This document shows, one piece after another, positions 35,006 to 46,923 of a stretch of DNA of 64,000 nt (position 1 is the stretch's first letter; every line of letters starts with the position of its first letter). A model generated the notes under the pieces. The model worked only from the letters and a program-made list of their open reading frames with translations, did not search any database and was not told the origin of the DNA. The stretch is taken from NCBI RefSeq assembly GCF_022682495.2, contig NC_071397.1, positions 18,052,739-18,116,738 on the forward strand, in the 5' to 3' direction. Made by a program: the position numbers and the translations under genes. The stretch is from Desmodus rotundus. Its lineage: Eukaryota; Chordata; Mammalia; Chiroptera; Phyllostomidae.

Positions 35006-37713
35006 GATTGAGCTGCTGATTCTAGAGAGAGCTCTTTCCCAGTTTATCTTTTAATCTTTGTTTAGGTAGCAGGATTGTTAAACTCAGTGTGCCGACCTGG
35101 GCTCCATCACAGCCCCACTTCTCTGGGAGCTAATGCTAACTCTGATGCCTTGGTCGGTGTGATTTGGCCACACCGGTGTGAATTAAAATTCAGCTTATAA
35201 ATCTTATTTTATCTGTAAACTAAGCAAAGTTCTCCAATCACTTGGAAGTATCTTTGACTAATATTTGGTACTATGTATTAAAATTTATTAATTAAAAATT
35301 TTCTAACATTTTACACTGCTCTTTCAATTTAATATATTTCAGTTCTTTATCTTTAAGAATTGTTTTGATGCAAAAACCTTCACAAGTGCTTAAATAATTT
35401 TTGTAAAACCAACACATTAAACTTATAAAGGTAACAAACTTAAAATCCTCTTAAAGGTCTCAGGGCTATTTCCCAAATTCAAAAGATTTTAACCAAAAAC
35501 AACAAATCTGTATTGAGTACTCAATTACACACTGAAATTCTAATTAGGAGGCTGAGACTCTGATAGACTTAATTCTCCTAAATATTCTCAATGCAGAAAA
35601 CACTAAATTTGCGCACACACTCTAGTCTCAATAGAGCAACATATGGCTTTGATTATCGAAAACATTTCTGTGTTTGATTCGGAATCATCCTGGAGTGGAA
35701 AGGTTCTTGTCAACATGGAAGCAATTTCATCGCCCCAACAGGGTGGGGGTTGCTGTCTCAGGTTGCCTGAGGCTGCATGATGACTGGAAACCTCAGCCAG
35801 GAGGCTGACTGCATTCCTTCTGGGGACTTTGATGGGACACACTAAATCTCATTCCTGCAGCTTTGTCACTGACTCTGTCATTTCCAGAGTCAGGTGGTTA
35901 CCTGGTCTCTAAACTTCTCATTCGCTCCTCAGGGAAGTCCACCACCCTTCTCTCCTCCACTCTTAAGGTTTGTCAATAATTATGTTTTGCATGCAGCTCT
36001 GCAGTGCTTTTCATTTTATGAAACCTCATAGAGCTATTGTGCAGATTAAAATGTCATTAAATTGAATATTGGAAACCTCGTGGCTTTGCAGCCTAGTTGG
36101 TCGCAGCTTCCAAAGTCACATCCCCGACAGGTCTGACAGGGATTCCTGCCTTAATACCATACTAGGTGACTGGTGACTGGAGAGAACCCAGTAACCACAG
36201 AGCCAGCAATTCCAGGATTCTCACGGGAACATATTTGTTCGTTGGAACGGGGCACCCACAGATGCCTCATTTTACCTGTGTAACAGGTGTTTTTCAAGAA
36301 ATCTGGCCATTCAGTTATGAGCCATCTTAGTTTACAGCCCTGGGGTATTGTGTTCAATAATGTTCTTCCTCCCGTCTTCCCTCCACCACCATCCACTTCC
36401 TGTCTCTCCTTTTCTACACAGCACACACAGGCGTGAATCCGGGAATAAAATGTAAGCAAGATCGACACAAATGGACATTAAATCCATAGATGCACACTAA
36501 TAATATTTTAAAATTAAAAAAAAATTGTGCTATAACTTTCATATCGTAAAATGCACAAATCTTAAATATAAGGTCAATGAATTACCAATAACTTATGAGT
36601 TTTCATAAAAGCTAGGAAGTTTATTCAGAGGTAATGGAAACTCTACTAATGAGTACAATAACCCAAATAAAATAAGTGGACTGTGGCTTGAAATTCAGTT
36701 TGAAGGTCATTACAGAGATATCTCTGAGTGGTTGGTTTGGAGCCAAATCAATAAACTACGGCCTGTGTGGGGGACAGAACTATTTCTGTGTGACCCAGGA
36801 GCTAAGAATAGTTTTTATATTCTTAAAGGATTTAACAAAAAGTAGAAGAAGTAAAAGGAAGAGAAGAAAGAAGGGAGGTTATATGTGGACTGTAAAGGTT
36901 AAAATATTTACTATCTGGCCCCTTACAGAAAATGTTTGTTTGCTGACCGTGGAGCTGGAGGAAGGAAAGTTAGCTAGAAGCCAAGGATAATTGCTCCTAT
37001 TCTTTGCTCTCTAGCCTAGGCGGCCAGATATGTCAACAGGTTCTCTTTGACTGGCATTAACATGTTACTCAATCAGAAGAGGGTTTAAATTTTTACTAGC
37101 TTATGTCAGCCCCACCTTGGGAAATTCAGCACAAGGAAGAGTGTGCTGGAACACTGCCAGAACCACTGTCGGGCCTTCAGAGGCTGCGACCTCGGTCTTG
37201 ACACGAACTCAATTTTTCAGAAGGGTAGGAATAGTGAGGGCTATGTTTAACTCTTGTCGCAGCCACCTGTGTGTTCTAATGACTTTGCCACAGATGTCAT
37301 TTTCTCCTGGCTTGAAGATCCCCTGAGGCCTTTGCAGCCGATGAGGGGAGGGGAGAAGGCAGGGAATGGATGTGTGGGGGGACTGTGATGCAGCAATTTC
37401 CAACCGCATACCCTACCGCTCCTTTTCTCTCCAAATAATCCACATGCCTTTTCCTCAAGTTTATCCCAGCTCGGAGTGTGCATCAGCAGTCGATATTCTA
37501 CTCTCCAGAGGGGAGCTTATGCTCAAATCAGGCCAATCAGGCCAGTATTTGGTCTAATACCCAGTAACGGGTAAGGGGCAGCTTAGGAGTTTCTAGGTAG
37601 TGCTGATGTTAGAATTGTCACTGTGGCTTGGGTTGTTCTGTGCTGTTGGATCACCTGTGGTTATGGCATAGAGAGAGGGCCAGAAAAAACTAGGAGAGAG
37701 TTTGAACCCTAAC
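35006..37713. other. Intergenic sequence
   Basis: A short antisense L1M-like fragment lies at 36520-36570 (TAACTTTCATATCGTAAAAT). Otherwise no feature is recognised; frames at 36151-36468 and 36676-36990 have no known motif. Confidence 0.4.
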
Positions 37714-37728
37714 AAAATAGGTGGATCT

Positions 37729-37942
37729 CGCCCTGCCCGGTGAGGCTCAGTTGGTTGGGCATCGGGCCACAAAGCGAAAGGTCTCTGGTTCCATTCTCGG
37801 TCAGGGCACATGCCTCGGCTGCAGGTTCAGTCCCCAGTGAGGGCACATACGAGAGGCTATGTTTCTCTTTCACATTGGTATTTCTCCCCCTCTCTTTCTC
37901 CCTCCCTTCCCTTCTCTCTAAAAAGAAGTAAAATCTTTTTAA
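37729..37942 (+). mobile_element. Ves-type SINE (plus strand)
   Basis: The head is GCCCTGCCCGGTGAGGCTC. Box B-like GGTTCCATTCTCGGTCAGG follows, then GGCACATACGAGAGGC, CTCTTTCACATTGGTATTTC, the TCTCCCTCCCTTCCCTTCTC run and the A-rich tail. AAAATAGGTGGATCT (37714-37728) and AAAATGGGTGGATCT (37943-37957) are a 15-bp duplication with one change. Confidence 0.92.
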
Positions 37943-37957
37943 AAAATGGGTGGATCT

Positions 37958-38259
37958 TAGGGGAAAGTTTGTCTTGCAACAGAAGCTAGAGTGCAAGCCA
38001 GGAAATTTGTGCAAAAGCCAAATTACACAAAGATATCTGCGGGAGGGAAAGATTGACGTTTTGGGGGCTCAAGACTCAGGATGGGGTCTGGAAGAGGAAC
38101 TACACACCCTCCCCATTTGCAAGATCTCTAATAACCTTGACTTAGCTGTTAAGGACTGAGCTTCTCAGTTAGAGGCTGAGTGGCAATAGCTGAGTGTGGT
38201 TGGGTTGCTAAGGCCCAGGATTCACAGGATGAAGTTACTGTAGATATTATTACTAAGAA
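37958..38259. other. No recognised feature
   Basis: Short unique stretch between the SINE and a MIR fragment. Confidence 0.4.
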
Positions 38260-38440
38260 AAATATGTAATGACACTTGCCATGTTACTGAGCAGGTGCTA
38301 TGTGACAGACACCTCGCAAACAGCATCCCTACTCCTTACAGAGCAGACAACTGCAGGTCAGTGAAGTGAAGTGATTACCTGGGGCTGGTAAGTAGAAGGA
38401 CTGGGCTTTGCATCCAATCCCCCTGAGTCCAAAGCATAAA
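38260..38440 (-). repeat. MIR SINE
   Basis: GAGCAGGTGCTATGTGACAG, TTACAGAGCAGACAACTGCA and GTAGAAGGACTGGGCTTTGC follow the antisense MIR order. Confidence 0.65.
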
Positions 38441-38649
38441 AACTGTTTGATGTTATACCCAGTGTTCTTTCCATGACACACATTTAACAAATGCTGTAAC
38501 CAAAAAAAGTTACTCATCACCCATCCCAGAGTATAGATACCTACCCTTGCATAGGTTTGGGCTTTGGATACAAAATATATCTAACCTCACAATCCTCTGA
38601 AACATTAGTATAAAATACCTACTTGGCCAATTTAAACTGAGGATCTTTG

Positions 38650-38925
38650 TGGGTGTGTGTTAGGTGCTGTGCTACCTGCTGTGAGTATGACAGCAAACGA
38701 AATGTGCACAGTTGTGGCCTCCTTGGGCTTCCAATAGAATGTGTGAGACACTAAACAAGTAAGTAAGATAATAGGTATATCATTATGAATTGTACAAATG
38801 TCTATTGAGGAAAGGTCTGAGGTGATAGAATAACAGAGGATTTACTTTAAGTAATCAGAGAAGGCTTCTTAGAGGATGTGGCATTTAAGTTGAGACCTGG
38901 AGGATAAGCTAGAACAATGATGGTC
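38650..38925 (-). repeat. L2 fragment
   Basis: AGGTGCTGTGCTACCTGCTG, AATCAGAGAAGGCTTCTTAG and AGTTGAGACCTGGAGGATAA are antisense L2 3'-end blocks. Confidence 0.65.
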
Positions 38926-39144
38926 ACCTGGGCTGATTTTGCCCCTGAAGGACATTTGACAATGCCTAGAGAGGTTTGAGTTGTCACAACTGGGTGGGAG
39001 TAGGGTTAGGTGGGCTAGTACTTAATGCAGCCTGGAAATGGGAAATGAAGTCTCTTCTTTCTCTTTGGAAGCACGGGACTTAGGTCACGGTGAATGCGTG
39101 GAATGGCACCCTGATTGTTCCTTTGTGGGCTGACATGAATGTTG

Positions 39145-39705
39145 GCATTCATTCATCCCTGCATTCATTCTTCAACAAATGTTCATTGAGCACTGGCTAC
39201 TGGCCAGGTACAGCTCTAGGTGCTTGGGATACATCAGTGGAAAACAAAAACAAAAACAAAAACAAAAACAAAAACAAAAACAAAGAGGCTTGCCCTTGTG
39301 GAGGTTAGATTTTACCAAGAAGAGACACGGAATGCACACAGGAAATGAGTAACTCTAGAGGAAGTAGAAGGCGGTAAGTGTGAAGGAAAATACAAAAAAT
39401 TAGAACAGGGGACCAAGAGTGTGAGGCGAGGTGCATGGTCAGGACATGAGAAGGCCTGGATAGGGTGGCCAGGGTAGTTAGGCCTCCCTGAGAAGGAGGC
39501 TTTTGAACGAGGGCTTGAAGGAAGTAAGTGACTCGGCCAAGTGGCTAAGTGAGGGAAGAGCACTCCAGGCAAAGCAAATAGCCGGTGGAAACACCTGGGC
39601 AGGGAGCATGGCTAGAGAGGTCAAGGGGCAGCCAGCAGGTCAGGATGGTGGAGGTAGAGTGAGAGAGGGGAGGTGACAGGAAAGGAGGCAAATCTAGGAA
39701 TCGAA
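39145..39705 (-). repeat. L2 fragment with (CAAAAA)n expansion
   Basis: ATTCATTCTTCAACAAATGT, TCATTGAGCACTGGCTACTG, GGTGCTTGGGATACATCAG, then GAACGAGGGCTTGAAGGAAG and AGAGCACTCCAGGCAAAG give the antisense L2 order. A (CAAAAA)n tract at 39241-39283 interrupts it. Confidence 0.75.
39241..39283. repeat. (CAAAAA)n simple repeat
   Basis: Seven near-perfect hexamer units; likely length-variable. Confidence 0.95.
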
Positions 39706-40019
39706 CAGGGCTCTGTGTACCCCTTCTTTGTTCTGTAGTCTATGCCCATCCCACCCCCAACTTCTAAAACCCTTCTACATTTCCTCTAGAATTCACAACC
39801 CATTATCACAAAACATACTTCCAATACCAGATTCTACATATCTTTGCCTTCTTGTTCTCATGTGGACTGTCCTTTAGTAACTCTGCAAGAGGAGGTTTCT
39901 TCCACTTGGCAATGGCTTGGTTATTCTCATGGGCAAATAATTTTCCATCCTTTTAGGCTCAGCTGATACAATGGCTCGCTGTAGTTCGTTTTCTTTATAA
40001 GCGGTGTTCAGGAACAAAA
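39706..40019. other. No recognised feature
   Basis: Intergenic sequence. Confidence 0.4.
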
Positions 40020-40180
40020 TCCAAGCTCAGGTGCTTGCTGTGGCAGTTAACTGTGACTTCAGCAAGACATCTAATGACTTTTATCCTGTTTCATCCTTGA
40101 AAAATGGGGATAGTAAAACCTGTCTTTTGGGTTTGTAGTGAAGGTAGAATGTGGTAACATCTCTGAAAGTTGTGCTACCT
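40020..40180 (+). repeat. MIR SINE
   Basis: TGACTTCAGCAAGACATCTA, TCCTTGAAAAATGGGGATAG and TTGTAGTGAAGGTAGAATG fit the MIR core and 3' side. Confidence 0.6.
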
Positions 40181-40269
40181 TCATAACTTCCTTGCTACTC
40201 TGGTGGCTCTGTGGTCAGTGGCCCACTGTGATGTCTCCTGACACTCCCATCTACACGCTCTAGCCCGCT

Positions 40270-40670
40270 CACTGTGAATGCCTGAGACTGTCTACCTGAG
40301 AGCTTTGTTTGGTCTTGGGGCGTGCCCAGTCAGCAGCATGTGGGACTGGCCAGAGGGCCAGAGAGTTAATGCCCCCAGGAAGAACCCTGGGCCAATGGTG
40401 GACAGAGGTTGGTGAATAAATACCCCAGCTTCCTAGCACCTGGCGGGGCTCTGAGCTACTCTCTGTTCTGTCTCCCAGGATTCTCCAGCAAGATTGTGTT
40501 ACCATTGCCCCCTGTGATAGTTGGCTTGGTAATACCCTCTATTAGCTTCCTTCCCTTTCCTATTCTATTTCCTTACTCCTTTGCTGATGCTGCCAGGATT
40601 ACCTCTAATATAAGTGGCAGAACTAAAACTTGGCCTCAGCCTGTCTAGATTCAAAGTCTGTGCCTTTAAC
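40270..40670. mobile_element. Possible old LTR, related to 32320-32690
   Basis: GGGCCAATGGTGGACAGAGG, GGTGAATAAATACCCCAGCT and GAGCTACTCTCTGTTCTGTC look like a CCAAT/TATA promoter with a leader. The order is shared with the other copy. Family not identified. Confidence 0.5.
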
Positions 40671-43009
40671 CACTAAATTACAATGCCATTGATATTGCTT
40701 TAAATAGTGTTTCAGATAAGGGTTCTGTTATATGTGTAACTGGCTTTACCTGCTTCATGAATTTAAGTATAGTTAATTGCATTCTTTTAGATTTTCGTAC
40801 TAAGTTCAAGATAGCTGAAGACCCCCAGTTGCCAGGTTAATAGGAAGTCTAACAGTCCTCCTTTCAGGTCCCTTTCTATGAATTATTGAAATAAAACCCC
40901 CTAACATCACAGTACTCCTGAAGTCTGAAAGGGCCCTTGTCTAATTTCCATAAATTATATAGCAGCTGTTGCCATTCATTCCTCCCCCCCCTCCCCCCCC
41001 CCCCCCCCGCCAGCCCCAGCCCCATCACACACACACTGTTCGGAACAACGAGTCCTCCTCAGTCTACAGATGAGGAAGGTGCACTCTGAAATGGTGGCTC
41101 CTGGTCAACTCCCGGCACCCCCGTTCATTGTCCGTAGGTGGGAGATCCCAGCCCTCGGTTCTGGGCCTTGATTACAGGTGCATCGTTGCCTCTTTCACAA
41201 TCCCATGCTCAGCTCCTGTTTCTCGGGTCACAAACACCATGCGCTGCTGGCTGACCAGGAGGCAGGCGTTCCAGCATCAGCAGAATCTATGTTTAACGCA
41301 TTCCTTCCCTATTGCCTCTGGGGCCCTTGACCTGAATGAACTTCGCTCACTCGTTTTGACCTCTGCTATCCTAGAGTTAACTGAATTTCAGAGCCATTCT
41401 AGTCCACCTTAATAGCTCCCTATCTTCACACATCAGAGAACTGAAGGTGGTTAAAACTTCAGTGTCTTGCCTCCCAGAAGGCCCTGGACTCACTCAGATA
41501 GATCCACTGTGTTCTCAGTGTTCAGTTTTATATAACAGGCGTCTCAGGCTTGACTGAAACACAAAAGTTCGGATTCCATCCTGATCCCAGGACAATGCCT
41601 GCTTTCTTGTTCCGTGTTCGCCTAAAACTGTTACTCATGTGACCACCCAGGGCAAAGAAGGCTCACCTCTCTGGGAGGAATTATTTGAAAACCACTCATT
41701 GGTGTGCATGTGTTCATTAGATCCCGGACAAAGCCTTTTGTTTTAAGGAGATGCAATTTTCCTCAGAAGCTCTGATTTCAAAAGAATAAAGGATACAATA
41801 GCGTAAGGTTTTTTCCCTTCTTTGTGACTGGAAGAGTATATAACTTGTAGTTTCCTATTCTTACAGGGAAGCTGGGTCCAGAAGAAGTTTCAAATGTCAC
41901 TCTCTCTGCCTGTAAATTGGGACAAGTGTGATCCTGAAAATAAAGGAGAAAAGGAAGAGGGGGGACAGAGACTCCATCAGAAAAACTCAGAATTCACATG
42001 CGAGGAGACTTTGCTGATCAGCTGCCGCTGGAGCTGCCCCCTTTCCGTCCTAACCTATGGCGTCTGGAACCACACAGTCTGGCTGGCACGAGATTCCGTT
42101 GCAGCAGGCACAGTTTCCTCTTTGTTCAATACCTATACTTCTTGCTTCCTCAGGTGGACTGAAAACTCCCGTGTCCAGCACAGTGTGAACATAGCAGCCT
42201 TTGCTTACGTCCCGGAATTGCAACGTTCTTATTTTCTGGTAATGTATGCTACTGTTCTCAGACTCTCGCAGAGGAGGGGGAAAGGAAGAGGGCCCAACAT
42301 GGGAAAGCAATGCATTGACAATACTCCTGTGGAAAAAAATGTTATTTTCCACAAAGATTTCTGATGAGGACAATTGTACTTATCTTCCAGAAAATATGTT
42401 TTCTTTGTTCTGTTTTTTAGGCCCACTCGTTTCTTTTCTCACTACTTTGAAGTTGTTTGTAAATAGGCATTCAAGGAGCCATATGTCAGATATTCTTGGA
42501 CAGCATCTAAAAACCCCACTTTGCGAGTGTGTGTGATGTGTATTTCCCAGTGTGCAGACACTGTTGGCTGACTAAGCCAATAGCTAGCTACACCTCCTAC
42601 AGTCCACTCACTGTGGACACTAGGGGTGGCCCCGTGGCTTACTTTATAGGCAGAATTCCTCTAGATGAGGCTGGTGAAACAGCTTTGATTTTTCTAGGTA
42701 AAAAGGGACAGATTTAGTTGTCAGGGCCCTTTACCTTCCCCTTCCTGTCTTGGCATAGGTGATGTTGCTTCCGCACATCTGCAAGATGCTGCCTCTCTGT
42801 GGGCTGCTGCCTCGGGAACTGCTAAGCTACCCTCAGCCAACACAGAGATTTCTTGAGATCCCATTGCATCCCTGCTGGTGCCCATGTATGCCTTAGATTC
42901 CATGTAAGGAACGTGACTGGTTTGGACTCTAGAGATGAGAAAATTGCTGAGGTTTTTTTTTTTGGATGGGTTTTTATACAATTTTCCCATAAGAGGCATG
43001 GATTTTATT
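40671..43009. other. Intergenic sequence with a C-rich tract
   Basis: A C-rich tract occupies 40981-41010 (longest run 16 C at 40993-41008), followed by a short CA repeat. The 156-codon frame at 41894-42364 follows an acceptor-like TTTCCTATTCTTACAG, but its product matches no family I know. No other feature is recognised. Confidence 0.4.
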
Positions 43010-43287
43010 TATTATTTTTAGACAGGTTTTAGCCATTAAAGTAACACATGCTTATAAAAAACTCAAACTATCCTAAAGTTGTTAAGTGAAAGTCTCCTCT
43101 TTTCCTGCTAACAGAAACATGGTTACCAATTCATGTGCACTCCTCTAAGACCTTTCGGTTGCGTGTACGTACATATGTTTCTTTACACAAACATGATCCT
43201 ACCACGTGATATTCTGCAACTTGCTTTTTAAACATGTCTTTTTAAACACAGGTACGTGTACCATACTTTCACTTGGCACATGGTATA
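43010..43287. repeat. L1M 3' UTR-like fragment
   Basis: AAGTAACACATGCTTATAAA, GAAAGTCTCCTCTTTTCCTG and CTCTAAGACCTTTCGGTTGC resemble an old L1M 3' UTR. It is the pre-existing target of the next element. Confidence 0.45.
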
Positions 43288-43300
43288 AAACACTACAGGG

Positions 43301-45327
43301 AGGACGGTCAGGGTGGAGGCATAGGGACACATGCTCTGCCCCCTTGCACAACCATAGAAAGAATTACAACCAGATCTCAAAACTAATTAACACCCACAAC
43401 CATCAGAGAACCGAGCTGTATGGAAGTCTGACAACCAAGGATTTAAAGAAGACACATTCATCCAGCCGGGTAGGAGAGGCAGAGTTTGAGAGATGGGGCG
43501 GAGAGGTGGTGTGGCTTAGAAAGGCAGCAGGGGCAGAACGGTTGGGAGGAATACCTTGGGAGCAAGTGATCCCAAGCCCGAGCCAGGCTGCACAGCCCTG
43601 GGTTCCAGCCCTGGGTTCCAGCCCTGGGAAGATAGATCCCCCTTAGCTGTGGCTGCAAAAACTAGTGGGGGTTGGTGTAGTGGAAGAAAGTGCTGGATTT
43701 TCACTGCCTAAACGTCCAGCGCAGTCTTAGAATGTTTGCAAACCCACCCATTCCAGGATTCACCATGGGGGCAGCAGCTGGAAGGGCACCAGTTGCACTC
43801 GGAAAAGGGGCAAAGTAACTGGAAATGGGGCAAGCATTGGACAAACTGCCAGAAGCCAGGTGGCAACATTGTCTCCTCTCGGAGCCCTCCCCATGCAGCC
43901 AAAAAGCAGTGAAGTGGTTGCCTCACCCTAGCAATTACCTAAGGCTCTGCTCCTCACAATTTACAGGTGCCTTTTCTGCATACACCATACTCCTAAAACA
44001 GGGAGTAAAAGCAACTCTACCTAATACATAGGAACAAATACAGGAAGGCTGCTAAATTGAGGAGACAAAGAAACATGGCCCAAATGAAAGAACAGAACAA
44101 AACCCCAGAAAAAGAACTAAGTGTAATGATGATATCCAACCTATCAGATGTAGAGTTCAAAATACTGGTTATCAGGATGCTCGGAGAACTCCTTGTATGG
44201 CAAAAACAGAAAGAAAGAAATGATGGTCACACTAAGTGAAATATAGAATGACCCACAGGAAACCAACAGAGAAGGGAAGGAATCTGGGATTCAAACCAAT
44301 GATTTGGAACATAAGGAAGAGATAAACAACCAACCAGAACAAAAAGAAGAAATGAGAAATTAAAAAATGAGGATAAGATGAGGAACCTCTGGGATATCTC
44401 CAAACATGTCAACATCTGAATCATAGGGATGGAAGAAAGAAAAGAGGAAGAGCAAGAAATTGAAAACTTATTTTAAAAAATTATGAAAGAAAACTTCCCT
44501 AATTTGGTTAAGGAAATAGACATATAAGTCCAGGAAGCACAGAGAGTCCCAAACAAGTTGGACCCAAAGAAGACCACACTAAGACACATTATAATTAAAA
44601 TGCCAAAGGCTAAATTTAAAGAGAGAATCTTAAAAGCAGCAGGAGAAAAGCAGAGAGTTACCTACAAAGGAGTTCCCATAAGACTGTCAGCAGATTTCTC
44701 AAAAGAAACTTTGTGGGCAAGAACGGACTTGCAAGAAGTATTCAAAGGGATGAAAAGCAAGACCTACAACCAAGATTACTGTATCCAGCAAAGCTATCAT
44801 TTAGAATGGAAGGGCAGATAAAGTGCTTCCCAGGCAAGGTAAAACTAAAGGAGTTCACCACCACTAAGCATTACTACAGGAAATGTTAAAGGGACTTATT
44901 TAAGAAAAAGAAGAAGATAAAAACCAGAACATTAAAAAGGCAACAAATTCACTACTGGCAACAACTGAATTAAAACAAACAAACAAACAAACAAAAAACT
45001 AAGCAAACAACCAGAACAGGAACAGAATCATAGATATAGAGAGATCATTTGGAGGGTTACCAGCTGGGAAGGGGTGGAAGGAGAATGGGAAAATAATGTA
45101 GGGATAAAAAAGCATAATTAGTAGGAACAAAATAGACAGGGGGAAGTAAAGAATAGCATAGGAAATAGAGGAGCTGAAGAACTTACTTGCATGACCCATG
45201 GACATGAACTAAGGTGGGGGGGGAGGAATGCTGGAGAGAAGAAGGGTACCAGGTGGAGGGGAGCAAAGGGGGAAAAATTGGGACAACTGTAATAACATCA
45301 CCAATAAGATACACTTAAAAAAAAAAC
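43301..45327 (+). mobile_element. HAL1-like (half-L1) retrotransposon, near full length
   Basis: This 2.03-kb unit has a 5' region of about 770 bp, a single ORF1-like gene (44075-44903), a short 3' UTR of about 420 bp and an A tail at about 45317-45327, with no ORF2. AAACACTACAGGG (43288-43300) and AAACACTATATGG (45328-45340) are a probable duplication with two changes. The 5' region contains three tandem copies of a 13-mer (GCCCTGGGTTCCA) at about 43591-43628. ORF1-only L1 derivatives are known as HAL1; mobilisation would need L1 ORF2 in trans. Confidence 0.8.
44075..44903 (+). pseudogene. L1 ORF1-like gene of the HAL1 element (decayed)
   Basis: The frame starts ATGGCCCAAATGAAAGAACA. It has a charged, coiled-coil-like N-terminal part (MAQMKEQNKTPEKELS, then NLSDVEFKILVIRML). 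The C-terminal L1 ORF1p domain is clear at 44558-44821: HIIIKMPKAKFKERILKAAG, VTYKGVPIRLSADFSKET and a QQSYHLEWKG tail corresponding to the usual SFRMEG. It is broken by stops after 44236 and by further indels, so no full protein is made. The ancestral role is RNA binding in the retrotransposition particle. Confidence 0.82.
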
Positions 45328-45340
45328 AAACACTATATGG

Positions 45341-45730
45341 ATAAACCATAGTCATTTGCATTAGAGAAATGCAAGTTGAAAGTACAATGTGATAATGCTA
45401 TCAACCTACTAGAACGACTCAGGTAAATTTATAAGAACCTGACAATATCAAGTGCTGACAAGGATTCAGAGTACTCGGAACTTCATAATCTGTGGGTGGG
45501 AATTCAAAATGTTATAGCCAGTTTGGAAAAACAGTTGACAGTCTCTAATAAGGTTAAATGCATACTTTACGTACAATAAGGAAATTCTATCCCTAGATAA
45601 TTCCTCAAGTGAAATGAAAGCATACATTCTCACAAAAATTTCTACTCGAATGTGTATAGCAGCTGTGTTCATAATTGCCCAAGACTGGAACAACACAAAA
45701 TTCGCCTTCAGTTGGACAAAGCAACTGTGA
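45341..45730 (+). repeat. L1 ORF2 C-terminal fragment
   Basis: TTAGAGAAATGCAAGTTGAA, GTGGGTGGGAATTCAAAATG, TCTATCCCTAGATAATTCC and GTGTTCATAATTGCCCAAGA are diverged L1 ORF2 3' blocks on the plus strand. Confidence 0.7.
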
Positions 45731-46384
45731 GGTACTCACCTTAGGCACAGAATTTAGGAGAACTGAACACTCAGTAAGCAGGATAAATAATATTAATGCA
45801 ATATTTAAAAAATTAAAATCAATGCACAAATCCAGGATGAACAAAACATGAACATTTAACACAGACTCTGACCCTGAGCTGACATGACCCTGAGAGGTAT
45901 GCCAGTTGGGGTGCAGGTGCAAGGAAGCAAAAAGGCGTCTCGTTTGCATTTTCCCCTGACAGTTGTGGCAGTGTCACCTCCCGATGGAAGTGGACGAGCT
46001 CTTTCCGTAGAATGTAGCCCACAGCACTGCAGAGTGAGAGGGGAACTTTTATTCCAAATACATGTTTGTGTGCTTTTAAAATATTAAGAGAACTCAGGTA
46101 ATGTGTGCAAATTTTATATATTAATATGTCTTACTTTTCAGAAATGAGACAATCAAAATCAGACATTTCTTAAAAAATATTTTTTAACCAGAAGAATAAC
46201 AAACTTACCAGGAAACTTCTACACTTTATTTACTTAAAATACTGATAAGTAGTTTGCTGTTTTTGCATATCTTTATATAAGGAATATATTTCACTACTTT
46301 TTCTTACACCAATTTGTCTGGAAACCTGGTGTGCCATTTTATGCTGTTTGTAATTATTGATATGTATTATAGTTTTAATAAATT
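45731..46384. other. No recognised feature
   Basis: AT-rich intergenic sequence. Confidence 0.4.
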
Positions 46385-46923
46385 AAATACATTTTTAAAT
46401 GGTGGTAAAATACATATAAGGTAAATTTACCATCATAACCTTGTTTAAGTGTACAGTTCAGTAGTGTTAAGAACATTTACATTGTCGTGCAAACAATCTC
46501 AGAATGTTTTATCTTGCAAACGAAAACTCTCTGACCTTGAGCAGTAACTGCCCATGTCCCTTCCCACGCCTTGCCCCTGGCCCCTGGAAATCACTCTTCT
46601 CCCCATCTGTCCCTACGAATTCGGCTACTTGAGATACCGCATGTAAGAGGGATCTTATGGGGTATCCTTTTGTGAGTGGCTTATTTCACTTAGCATAACG
46701 TCCTCAGGGTTTATCCATGTGGTGACATGTGTCAGAGTTTTCTCTTTTTTAAGGCTGGATTATACCTATTGTATAATACTATTGTCCTACATTTCGTTTA
46801 CCCATTCATCCACTGATGGACACTTGGGCTGTTTCCATCTTTTGGCTTTTGTGAATAATCATGCTATGCCTATGCTTGTACAAATATCTCTTTCAGACCC
46901 TGCTTTCAATTCTTTGGGGTGTA
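46385..46923 (-). mobile_element. L1M remnant, left part (split by mariner)
   Basis: GTGGTAAAATACATATAAGG, GTACAGTTCAGTAGTGTTAA, TTTCACTTAGCATAACGTCC and CCATTCATCCACTGATGGAC are antisense L1M 3' UTR and ORF2. It stops at TTCTTTGGGGTGTA and resumes at 47595. Confidence 0.88.

Noticed and set aside
41894..42364. 156-codon plus-strand frame after an acceptor-like TTCTTACAG
   Set aside because: No recognisable family, no donor or partner exon; chance open frames of this size are expected in 64 kb.
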